From contig JACZQL010000156.1 in NCBI GenBank assembly GCA_022545745.1, forward strand, positions 1 to 5,196: a stretch of 5,196 nucleotides of DNA, in the 5' to 3' direction. The stretch comes from Deltaproteobacteria bacterium (lineage in GTDB: Bacteria; Desulfobacterota_B; Binatia; UBA9968). The notes under the pieces are model-generated. The model saw only the letters and a program-made list of their open reading frames with translations. It made no database searches and was not told where the DNA came from. The position numbers were made by a program, and so were the translations under genes. This document shows, piece after piece, positions 1-5,196 of this stretch (positions are counted from its first letter, which is position 1; every line of letters starts with the position of its first letter).

Positions 1-64
1 TAAGGGTCGATAACTCTCCTGAAGTGTCGTTACGCACTAGCGACCCAAATGTCTGTGACCCTTA
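1..64. repeat. 8-bp inverted repeat TAAGGGTC / GACCCTTA at window edge
   Basis: Bases 1-8 (TAAGGGTC) are the exact reverse complement of 57-64 (GACCCTTA). The inner GGGTCG at 4-9 can also pair with CGACCC at 41-46, giving two alternative folds. The left arm sits on the first base of the window, so the arm may extend beyond it. There is no T-tract after it, so it is not a typical terminator. It could be a chance repeat, an operator or the edge of an element; nothing else favours a mobile element. Confidence 0.35.
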
Positions 65-270
65 CAACGTCTGGCCTAGCACAGCACGTGGCCTGGTTAT
101 TTTTGTCGTATCGGGGTTAGCCAATATCCCCTTCCCTATTTTTTTCCAGAACTGACATTTTCATTTGGTGCGAAAGCTATCAGATAACCGCTTATGCTGT
201 CAATTGGATTGGGAAAGACATTCCCGATGCACTGGGAGGGCCCCAAGGGCACGGTTCAATCATTTGGCAG

Positions 271-301
271 CATTGAGGTATGTGCTTGACATCCCTCAAT
301 G
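271..301. promoter_or_regulatory. Candidate operator: perfect inverted repeat over the -35 box
   Basis: CATTGAGG (271-278) is the exact reverse complement of CCTCAATG (294-301). The arms are separated by 15 bp, and arm centres lie 23 bp apart, about two turns of the helix, as expected for a dimeric regulator binding one face of DNA. The TTGACA hexamer (286-291) lies between the arms, so a bound protein would block or reshape RNA polymerase access. No regulator gene is visible in the window, and the regulator family cannot be named from this site. Confidence 0.45.
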
Positions 302-315
302 GGATTGGGTATTTA
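286..315 (+). promoter_or_regulatory. Candidate sigma-70-type promoter for the FAH gene
   Basis: The -35 box TTGACA (286-291) matches the consensus exactly. The best -10 candidate is TATTTA (310-315), 18 bp downstream and matching only the first three consensus bases. Transcription would begin near 322 and leave a leader of about 65 nt before the ATG at 389. The strong -35 with a poor -10 would suit an activated or regulated promoter, consistent with the inverted repeat around it. Confidence 0.4.
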
Positions 316-388
316 ACGACTCTCGTGTCTAAGAATGGTCGCACGACTCCCAATTGAGTTTTCAAACTAGAAAGAGAGGATCCTACTT

Positions 389-1300
389 ATGAAAATTCTT
401 CGCTTTAACGATGACCGTATTGGCGTACTAAAAAACGGAGACCGAGTGGTGGACGTGAGCGATACCATCAAGTATCGGGCCGAAAAGGGAGCTCAAAGGG
501 TTATAGAAGAAGTGATCGAGGGTTTCGATTCCCGGCGCCGTGAATACGAGCAAATCGTCAGCCGAGAATCCGGAACTCCTCTGAGTAACGTCAAACTCTT
601 GGTACCCATCCCCAGGCCCAGCAAATGCCTGGCGGCCTTTTCAAACTACGCGGACAGCCCTGACCGTAAGCCAGCGACCATGTTTAACGAATACTTCCAC
701 AAGGCCCCGGAGTTGCTTGGCCCGGAGGGCACCGTTCAGCTATTGGACATTCCTCCAGTGGCCGTATTCCAACCGGAAGCCGAGCTGGCCTTTGTGATCG
801 GGAAGCACGCAAAGAATGTAACAGAAGCGGATGCCATGAATTATATTTTCGGGTACGTACCCTTCGTGGATATCTCGGCCAGGGGTATGGTCCGGCGTAC
901 CCAGTTCGTTCCCAAGGGACAGGACACGTATGGCCCCTGCGGTCCCTGGATCACCACCAGAGATGAAGTTCCCGATCCCCATAACGTGAACGTAAAATCC
1001 TGGGTTAACGGTCAACCAAGGCAGGACTACAACACCAAGTACATGGTTCACAATCTTCCCGACCAGATCGCCTGGCTCACCAAGTATATGCAGCTTCAGC
1101 CTGGAGATGTCATCGCCACCGGGACGTACCATGTGGGTCTTGGACCCATCAACGATGGCGACGTCCTGGAAATCGAAATAGTGAACATGGGTAAGGCGCG
1201 ATTTTTTATAAAGGGCCACGGGCCACGCAAGGAAACAGCATGGTTGCCAGGAAAATCCCAGCCCACCAAGCCTACGGAGGGGTCCATCCACAAGGTTTGA
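389..1300 (+). CDS. Fumarylacetoacetate hydrolase (FAH) family protein
   Basis: This encodes 303 residues, close to the usual size for single-domain FAH-superfamily enzymes. These are metal-dependent cytosolic enzymes that cleave C-C bonds in acylpyruvate-like keto acids, or isomerise or decarboxylate them, often late in aromatic-acid breakdown. An N-terminal segment of about 70 residues precedes the FAH fold (about 75-275). Family metal-ligand positions are present: Glu130 and Glu132 in EAELAFVIGK, and Asp161 in FVDISARG. Also seen are Lys176 in KGQDTYGPCGPW, VNGQPRQ (206-212), and GDVIATGT (239-246) with GDVLEIEI after it. The NY motif reads NYADS, with Ser90 where related enzymes such as FAHD1 have a His. 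The ATG is supported by AGAGAGGA at 373-380, 8 nt upstream. It converges on the amidohydrolase gene with 72 nt between stops. The exact substrate is unknown. Confidence 0.93.
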   Translation: MKILRFNDDRIGVLKNGDRVVDVSDTIKYRAEKGAQRVIEEVIEGFDSRRREYEQIVSRESGTPLSNVKLLVPIPRPSKCLAAFSNYADSPDRKPATMFNEYFHKAPELLGPEGTVQLLDIPPVAVFQPEAELAFVIGKHAKNVTEADAMNYIFGYVPFVDISARGMVRRTQFVPKGQDTYGPCGPWITTRDEVPDPHNVNVKSWVNGQPRQDYNTKYMVHNLPDQIAWLTKYMQLQPGDVIATGTYHVGLGPINDGDVLEIEIVNMGKARFFIKGHGPRKETAWLPGKSQPTKPTEGSIHKV

Positions 1301-1372
1301 GCAAAGATCGCTACCTAAATAAACACAGACGAGTCTCGATCCGTAAAAAACGCCATAAACCGGCCAGACTGT

Positions 1373-2404
1373 CTATTGGTTTGGCTGAAGCTTGAGTAGC
1401 TTTCTGGCATTGTCCTGTAATATTAATTGCTTATCGCTATCTTTACAATCCAACGCCTCAACTTTTTCTACTCCCATCCAGTCGCCTAGGTCATAGGGAT
1501 AGTCCGTCCCCACCATAAGGTGTGCGGAACCCACAATCCGCCTCAGGTAATCGAGGGTGTCTACACGGTAAACCAATGTGTCGAAGTAGAGATTTTTCAA
1601 GTAGGTATGAGGAGATGAGGATGCCGCAACTTTATGGGCACCGGATTGCACATCAAAGCCGTGGTCAAATCGGCCCAAGTGATAAGGGAAAAAGCCACCT
1701 CCATGCAGGACACAGATTTTTAGGTCGGGAAATCGATCAAACACTCCACCATAAATGAGATAACCCAGCGACAACGTTGTGTCTGCGGGATTGCCGCAAA
1801 CTAGACGCAATCGCATGGCACCCATTCGCTCCGTACCCGCTACATTGTCGGGATGCATCACCACGAGGGCGTCAAGTTCTTGAGCCTTAGCCCAAAAGGG
1901 CTCAAATTCTTTCCCATGATAGTACTGACCATTGCAGTTCGTCGAGATCATAGCCCCAGAGAGTTTCAAATCCCGAATCGCGGATTCTAGCACCTTGGCC
2001 GCACGGGGTGGATCCTGCATCGGGACCGCAGCCATGGCGGTAAAACGGTCCTTTTTTTGTTCCACAAGATCCTTGAGTCCTTGGTTGTACAGGCGGCACC
2101 ATGATTCCCCCTTCTCCCCATCAAGGGGATATCCAAGAGAGCCTGTGTTAGCCTCCACCGCAGCAAGGGCCACCTTTCCCTTATCCATGATCGTGAGCCG
2201 CTGATCCAACTCCAAGAGACCTGGCTCGAGGGTCTGAAGCTTCTTTCCTGCAAACGACAGTGTTACCTGCCCCCCTTCGAGGGCTGATGCCTCAACCCCT
2301 AGTGCCTTTCCATGCTTGCTAACCTCGTCCACCAACCCGGGGGGAAAATAGTGGTGATGGATATCGATGGCGCGGACTATTCCGGTTTTGGTTTGAGTTT
2401 CCAT
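1373..2404 (-). CDS. ACMSD-like amidohydrolase family protein (COG2159 type)
   Basis: This encodes 343 residues of the amidohydrolase TIM-barrel superfamily, in the branch containing aminocarboxymuconate-semialdehyde decarboxylase (ACMSD), resorcylate decarboxylases and related hydrolases or hydratases. Expected metal and catalytic residues are all present: Asp14 with His16 and His18 in DIHHHYFP, His184 in VVMHPDN, His234 in LHGGGFFPY and Asp301 in GTDYPYD. Their spacing nearly matches that of ACMSD (His9/11, His177, His228, Asp294), so the enzyme should be active with one zinc-like ion. ACMSD-type chemistry is non-oxidative decarboxylation, but relatives hydrate or hydrolyse, so the reaction is open. 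The ATG at 2404 is preferred over a GTG at 2431 because GGGAG lies 6 nt before it. The start lies 2 nt after the M24 gene's stop, which implies one transcript and coupled translation. Confidence 0.92.
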   Translation of the reverse strand: METQTKTGIVRAIDIHHHYFPPGLVDEVSKHGKALGVEASALEGGQVTLSFAGKKLQTLEPGLLELDQRLTIMDKGKVALAAVEANTGSLGYPLDGEKGESWCRLYNQGLKDLVEQKKDRFTAMAAVPMQDPPRAAKVLESAIRDLKLSGAMISTNCNGQYYHGKEFEPFWAKAQELDALVVMHPDNVAGTERMGAMRLRLVCGNPADTTLSLGYLIYGGVFDRFPDLKICVLHGGGFFPYHLGRFDHGFDVQSGAHKVAASSSPHTYLKNLYFDTLVYRVDTLDYLRRIVGSAHLMVGTDYPYDLGDWMGVEKVEALDCKDSDKQLILQDNARKLLKLQPNQ

Positions 2405-2406
2405 TT

Positions 2407-3567
2407 TCAACTCCCTTGGCAAACAACCCACTCCCGTGGGAAGGCATTGAGCGTTTCAAGGCCATCTTTTCGGACCACCAGCGTCTCACCAAACTGAAGA
2501 CCCATTTTTTCATCTGGTGTAATGACATTGGGCTGGATAACAATAACCATCCGCTCACGAAAGACTACATCAGCACTCTTATGTCGCTTGCTGCTTTTGG
2601 TCTGTATGATGGGAGGATACTGGCTGGCCCCGTGGAGAAGGTCATCGTAAATATTGTAGCCGTGCCGGTGAATCACTTCGGCGACCTCTTCCACCTCCCG
2701 GGTTGAAGTCCCGTCTTTGATCACCCCAGAGATCGCGTCAAACGCCTCGACCCCAGCAGCATGGAGATCCTTCCACTCCGCTGTCGGACCCTCACCCAAC
2801 GAGAAGGTTCGATGAATCTGACCGGTATAACCCCAGTATCCCCCGCTGATCTCCGTGATGAGGCAATCACCGCGTTGAAGTCGCCGATTGGAATGGTACT
2901 GTGCTGGAACCGGGAAGTGTGGGGCACGCATCGGCATGCCTGTCATGAAGTGGATTCCCGCATATCCACCGGCCTTTAAATAGACCGGCTCCAGCAACGC
3001 CGGAAGCTCATCTTCCCGAATGCCTTCTCTGAGCCCTTTTGCCAGTTCTCGCAGGGATTCGTCCGTAAGTTTAGAGGCAATGCGCAAGCGATCTATTTCA
3101 GCCTCGCTCTTGATGGTCCGAAGCATCCTGAACTTACCGCCGACATCTAAAAATTCAGCCTGGGGGAATCGCTCCCGCATCTTTAGATAATGCCGATAAG
3201 GGATACTGCCAACCAAGCCGACCTTTTTTCCGTCCAACCCTCGCTCCCTGAGTAGGTCGATCATGCTCTCACTGGTATCGGCGCCAGCCCAGCGAACATC
3301 CGGCACTACCGAAAGGACCCTTGCCATGGGCATGTGGTTATAAAGTTGCAGGAGAACCACGGGCTCCTGGTCCTTCTGGAAAAGGACGTATGATTCACGC
3401 CCCCCAGGCCAGTCCGTTAGCCAGTAGACCTCCGCAGCATACTTGCTCCCGGCAGTGTAAAACAGCAAGGCCTGAACCCCCGCCTCGTCCATTAAAGCGT
3501 GCACTTTCGCGTGGCGTTGGGCCATCTCGTCATCGGTGAATCTGGGAAATTGGGAAGGTTCACGCAT
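2407..3567 (-). CDS. M24/creatinase-fold protein with degenerate metal site
   Basis: This encodes 386 residues with the two-domain layout of creatinase/prolidase/aminopeptidase P: a creatinase-type N-terminal domain (about 10-150) and a pita-bread M24 domain (about 155-375). The M24 landmarks are clear: RGDCLITEISGGYWGYTGQ (232-250) followed by HRTF, LLHGAS (310-315), VIVIQPNVI (341-349) and FGETLVV (359-365). Four of the five metal-ligand positions are changed: Asp to Glu239, Asp to Gln250, Glu to Gln345, and Glu to Gly360 (with Glu361 beside it). Only His312 is kept. Creatinase, which needs no metal, shows that this fold can do other hydrolysis, so a C-N hydrolase acting on a small molecule is more likely than a peptidase; a non-catalytic role is also possible. 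It is the first gene of a reverse-strand operon. AGGAGGT (3574-3580), 6 nt upstream, supports the ATG. Family is near certain, reaction unknown. Confidence 0.9.
   Translation of the reverse strand: MREPSQFPRFTDDEMAQRHAKVHALMDEAGVQALLFYTAGSKYAAEVYWLTDWPGGRESYVLFQKDQEPVVLLQLYNHMPMARVLSVVPDVRWAGADTSESMIDLLRERGLDGKKVGLVGSIPYRHYLKMRERFPQAEFLDVGGKFRMLRTIKSEAEIDRLRIASKLTDESLRELAKGLREGIREDELPALLEPVYLKAGGYAGIHFMTGMPMRAPHFPVPAQYHSNRRLQRGDCLITEISGGYWGYTGQIHRTFSLGEGPTAEWKDLHAAGVEAFDAISGVIKDGTSTREVEEVAEVIHRHGYNIYDDLLHGASQYPPIIQTKSSKRHKSADVVFRERMVIVIQPNVITPDEKMGLQFGETLVVRKDGLETLNAFPREWVVCQGS
2411..2417 (-). promoter_or_regulatory. Ribosome binding site deciding the amidohydrolase start
   Basis: On the reverse strand AAGGGAG lies 6 nt before the ATG at 2404, inside the last codons of the M24 gene. 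The alternative GTG start at 2431 would add nine residues (beginning GTG-Gly-Cys). It has a GGGA directly against it, too close to serve, and it would overlap the M24 gene. The short form begins METQTK and leads straight into the DIHHHYF motif. Confidence 0.7.
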
Positions 3568-3573
3568 GCCAGC

Positions 3574-3580
3574 ACCTCCT
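3574..3580 (-). promoter_or_regulatory. Strong ribosome binding site of the M24 gene
   Basis: The reverse strand reads AGGAGGT, ending 6 nt before the ATG at 3567. This is a near-ideal match to the 16S rRNA tail and confirms the start MREPSQ. No convincing -35/-10 pair was found upstream on the reverse strand. TTATAC (forward 3603-3608) could be a -10, but its -35 partner is poor. Confidence 0.75.
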
Positions 3581-3670
3581 TCGGGTGGACCTATGAATCC
3601 CTGTATAAGGTGGGTCCTCCGCGAATGGAAGAGATACTATGGAAAGACAGGAGACTTAGCAAGGGTCAAC

Positions 3671-3690
3671 TGAATCGTGCGGAATATTCA
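3671..3690. promoter_or_regulatory. Candidate operator in the divergent region: TGAAT-N10-ATTCA
   Basis: TGAAT (3671-3675) and ATTCA (3686-3690) are exact reverse complements separated by 10 bp, and a perfect 8-bp palindrome GAATATTC (3682-3689) overlaps the right arm. A second small dyad, AGGG-N5-CCCT (3691-3703), adjoins it. The group sits just upstream of the binding-protein promoter and roughly 100 bp from the M24 start, where a shared regulator of both divergent operons would bind. The arms are short, so chance is a real alternative. Confidence 0.3.
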
Positions 3691-3717
3691 AGGGCTATAC
3701 CCTACACCTCTGCCGCC

Positions 3718-3746
3718 TTGACAACCCTCCCCTGCGGCGATAGAGT
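3718..3746 (+). promoter_or_regulatory. Sigma-70-type promoter of the ABC transporter operon
   Basis: A perfect -35 TTGACA (3718-3723) is followed, after an optimal 17-bp spacer, by TAGAGT (3741-3746), four of six matches to TATAAT. Transcription would begin near 3753, leaving a leader of about 36 nt that contains the strong Shine-Dalgarno. This is the best promoter match seen in the window. Confidence 0.6.
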
Positions 3747-3776
3747 CTGCGCCTGCAGATAGGAACAATCCCTTAT

Positions 3777-3785
3777 GGAGGTGAT
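3777..3785 (+). promoter_or_regulatory. Near-perfect ribosome binding site of the binding-protein gene
   Basis: GGAGGTGAT matches nine consecutive bases of the anti-Shine-Dalgarno complement. The GGAGG core ends 7 nt before the ATG at 3789. The ATG inside it (3784) is out of frame. Such a strong site fits a binding protein that is normally made in excess over its membrane partners. Confidence 0.8.
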
Positions 3786-3788
3786 GTT

Positions 3789-4874
3789 ATGAAGATACAT
3801 CGATTCCCATTATTGGTTCTCATGATGGTTTGTCTACTGGCACTCGCAGTAAGCAAAACCAGTCAGGCCCAGCAAGATGTGATCGAGAAGGCCAAACAGG
3901 AAGGGGAGGTCATTATCTGGACCATGAGCTTTGACAACTCCGAAGACTTCCTGAAAGGCTTCTACAAAAAGTACCCTTATATAAAGGTGAAGATCTGGGA
4001 CGGCAGGACCGAAGAGGTCGTCAATAAGACGATCACCGAGGCGAAGGCGGGAAGATTTTCCCCGGATATTTTGCTGCTCAGCAGTCGAGGGTTGCCTCGA
4101 ATACATAAAGCCGGCCTGCTTCAGAAATACGATTTCCCGAAGCGTGCCAATAAGTGGCCCTATCAGCCAGATCACGGTTTCTGGAAGGTCCATACCGCCA
4201 GCGTCAGGCTACCCGCCTATAACAATAAATTAGTATCCAAGGCAGACATTCCAAAATCCTGGGATGATCTCAAGAACTCCAAGTGGCTAGGTAAAGCCGT
4301 CATTTCTTCGTCGGGTGCGGATGCCCCGCTTCTCTTTGCGGACTTATGGAAAAAGCCCAACGGGGAGTTGAACTGGGAGAAAGCCTTCAGCTTCTGGCGC
4401 GAGGTGATAAAAAACACAAAGCCAAAGGTGATCCGTGGGTTTTCGCGGGGATTCGACTCCATCGCGTCTGGTGAATTAAGCATCTTTATTTTGAGTTCCA
4501 CCAATTCTGGCCTTAACTTCATAAAGAAAGGGGCCCCGGTACGCTTCGCCCCCGTGGGCAGGACCATGGGGAGCCCCTGGGCGGTCGCTATTCCCAAAAC
4601 CCAGCCCCACCCCAACGCATCGAAGGTTTTCATCGATTACTTCTTCACCGACCAGGGGTTGTTGACTTATATGGATGCCGTCAACGGCATGGCTGTCGAC
4701 CCTGCTGTGGCGAAGCGCGCACACGGCAATAGGACAATGAAGGAAATAGGGGTCGAGTGGTACTTGCCTTCAGACGACCTTAGAACAGGCGAGAATGTCA
4801 CAAAGGCAACCAAATGGTGGACCAGTGAATTGGGCGTGAGAAGGGGGAGGAAGGGGAAAAAGAAAAAACAATAA
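3789..4874 (+). CDS. ABC transporter periplasmic solute-binding protein (family 1 type)
   Basis: This encodes 361 residues. Residues 1-27 form a Sec signal peptide: basic start MKIHR, hydrophobic core, and a likely cut after SQA27 before QQD. The mature part resembles family-1 extracellular solute-binding proteins (iron, polyamine, thiamine and related importers): EGEVIIWTMSF near the N-terminus, IPKSWDDLKNSKWLGKAVISS (154-174), GSPWAVAIPK (261-270) and ASKVFIDYFFTDQG (277-290). The paired Tyr of ferric-binding FbpA near the C-terminal region was not found, so a ferric ligand is not supported; an organic anion or amine is as likely. It would capture ligand in the periplasm and deliver it to the permease encoded downstream. 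The C-terminus ends in an unusual basic tail, RRGRKGKKKKQ (351-361), written by an uninterrupted 31-nt purine run (4838-4868). The start is fixed by the signal peptide and ribosome site. Confidence 0.9.
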   Translation: MKIHRFPLLVLMMVCLLALAVSKTSQAQQDVIEKAKQEGEVIIWTMSFDNSEDFLKGFYKKYPYIKVKIWDGRTEEVVNKTITEAKAGRFSPDILLLSSRGLPRIHKAGLLQKYDFPKRANKWPYQPDHGFWKVHTASVRLPAYNNKLVSKADIPKSWDDLKNSKWLGKAVISSSGADAPLLFADLWKKPNGELNWEKAFSFWREVIKNTKPKVIRGFSRGFDSIASGELSIFILSSTNSGLNFIKKGAPVRFAPVGRTMGSPWAVAIPKTQPHPNASKVFIDYFFTDQGLLTYMDAVNGMAVDPAVAKRAHGNRTMKEIGVEWYLPSDDLRTGENVTKATKWWTSELGVRRGRKGKKKKQ

Positions 4875-4876
4875 AG

Positions 4877-4898
4877 CCTGAAGCTGAAACCGTTCAGG
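4877..4898 (+). other. Intercistronic hairpin 1
   Basis: CCTGAA (4877-4882) and TTCAGG (4893-4898) form a perfect 6-bp stem with a 10-nt loop, starting 2 nt after the binding-protein stop codon. There is no T-run after it, so it is not a classical terminator. Such hairpins between binding-protein and permease genes often protect the upstream mRNA segment from 3' decay. Confidence 0.4.
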
Positions 4899-4904
4899 AA
4901 CACT

Positions 4905-4925
4905 AAGCGGGAATGCAACCCGCTT
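4905..4925 (+). other. Intercistronic hairpin 2
   Basis: AAGCGGG (4905-4911) and CCCGCTT (4919-4925) form a perfect, GC-rich 7-bp stem with a 7-nt loop. It follows hairpin 1 by 6 nt. It is followed by weaker alternatives (for example TGGGC 4925-4929 with GCCCA 4940-4944) and no T-tract. It may stabilise the upstream mRNA or lower read-through into the permease gene. Confidence 0.5.
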
Positions 4926-4993
4926 GGGCTGCATCCAAGGCCCACGAGTACGCCAAAAATGGTGATCCGCCTCTCAATGAAGGAGCATGATTA

Positions 4994-5196
4994 ATGAATG
5001 GGCTGGCTAAGGTCCTGAACTACCGAACTGCCATCCTTGTCCCGGTAGTCCTCTTCGTAGGGAGTCTGGCCGTAATCCCGCCTTTTTATCTCTTGTGGAG
5101 CAGCTTTAAACCCATCACCCTGGGAAACATATCCGACTTTAGTTTAAGTAACTTCACCTTAGATAATTACATAGACGCCTTTTCGGATCCGTCCAT
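4994..5196 (+). CDS. ABC transporter inner-membrane permease, N-terminal part
   Basis: The first 67 codons are present and the gene runs off the window. The protein begins MNGLAKVLNYRTA, then has a hydrophobic segment (about 13-37, TAILVPVVLFVGSLAVIPPFYLLW) that should be the first membrane helix. A periplasmic stretch with the pattern SSFKP...FSLSNFTLDNYIDAF follows, typical of the N-terminus of binding-protein-dependent permeases of the iron/polyamine/thiamine-like class. It would form the channel for the substrate captured by the upstream binding protein; an ATPase gene is expected beyond the window. AAGGAG (4980-4985) lies 8 nt before the ATG. The ATG at 4987 is rejected because it stops after seven codons. 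The substrate is unknown. Confidence 0.87.
   Translation, partial: MNGLAKVLNYRTAILVPVVLFVGSLAVIPPFYLLWSSFKPITLGNISDFSLSNFTLDNYIDAFSDPS

Larger units (their letters stand above)
1..388. other. Upstream non-coding region with small repeats
   Basis: No gene is supported here. All reading frames are short. The longest stretch is an open forward frame from 3 to 155 that enters from the left edge and ends in TGA; its translation shows no recognisable family. The region contains an 8-bp inverted repeat at its left edge (1-8 and 57-64), a GGGAA/TTCCC pair (211-225), a 13-bp near-identical direct repeat (201-213 and 297-309, one mismatch), and a promoter with a straddling inverted repeat just before the FAH gene. 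It is most simply read as the end of an upstream intergenic region plus the control region of the FAH gene. Confidence 0.6.

Noticed and set aside
1..64. Inverted repeat at the window edge as the end of a mobile element
   Set aside because: No transposase or integrase gene, no matching copy elsewhere in the window and no target duplication was seen. An 8-bp repeat alone does not support an element.
3..155. Open forward frame entering from the left edge (51 codons to TGA)
   Set aside because: It has no start in the window and no recognisable motif, and the length is possible by chance. It could be the tail of an upstream gene but cannot be supported.
740..1291. Long reverse-strand open frame (183 codons) inside the FAH gene
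   Set aside because: It lies wholly antisense to a gene with clear family motifs, its translation shows no domain, and I did not see a clear ribosome site. It is a shadow frame.
2405..2431. Upstream GTG start giving a 352-residue amidohydrolase
   Set aside because: The ATG at 2404 has a well-spaced GGGAG and sits 2 nt after the previous stop. The GTG has no usable ribosome site and would overlap the M24 gene.
2416..2706. Forward open frame (96 codons) antisense to the M24 gene
   Set aside because: It lies within well-supported coding sequence on the opposite strand and its translation has no recognisable features.
4863..4869. AAAAAAC heptamer followed by a hairpin, resembling a programmed -1 frameshift site
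   Set aside because: The heptamer is not in the required codon phase relative to the reading frame, and the shifted product would add only 12 unremarkable residues. Kept only as a note under the basic-tail finding.
4987..5010. Seven-codon frame MINEWAG overlapping the permease start
   Set aside because: AGGAG is only 1 nt before this ATG, which is too close. The frame merely overlaps the better ATG at 4994.

Overview
The window looks like a piece of a bacterial chromosome (or metagenomic contig) of roughly balanced base composition. Shine-Dalgarno sites are strong: GGAGGTGAT, AGGAGGT and AAGGAG. One gene encodes an exported solute-binding protein with a plain Sec signal peptide and no lipobox at the cleavage site, which suggests a diderm (Gram-negative-type) organism. 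The gene mix (FAH-family enzyme, ACMSD-like amidohydrolase, creatinase/M24-family protein, family-1 binding-protein ABC importer) recurs in organic-acid or aromatic catabolic loci of soil and marine bacteria such as Desulfobacterota and related uncultured lineages. The sequence alone does not fix the taxon.

Layout. Positions 1-388 hold no convincing gene but carry a candidate promoter (TTGACA at 286-291) straddled by a perfect 8-bp inverted repeat, plus some smaller repeats. A forward FAH-family gene (389-1300) follows. It converges on a two-gene reverse-strand operon: the M24/creatinase-fold gene (2407-3567) is upstream and the ACMSD-like amidohydrolase gene (1373-2404) is downstream, with 2 nt between them. 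A 221-bp divergent region (3568-3788) separates this operon from a forward ABC-importer operon: a solute-binding protein gene (3789-4874), a 119-nt spacer with two perfect-stem hairpins, and the start of an inner-membrane permease gene (4994 to the window end, incomplete).

Working model (inference): the binding protein and permease import a small organic, probably nitrogen- or carboxyl-containing, compound. The M24-fold protein and the amidohydrolase then hydrolyse or decarboxylate it, and the FAH-family enzyme cleaves or isomerises a keto-acid intermediate. The substrate cannot be read from the sequence. The most notable point is that the M24 protein has replaced four of the five residues that normally bind the two metal ions, so it is probably not an aminopeptidase. 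The FAH protein also lacks the His usually found after its NY motif. No phage, IS element, CRISPR array, rRNA or tRNA was seen.
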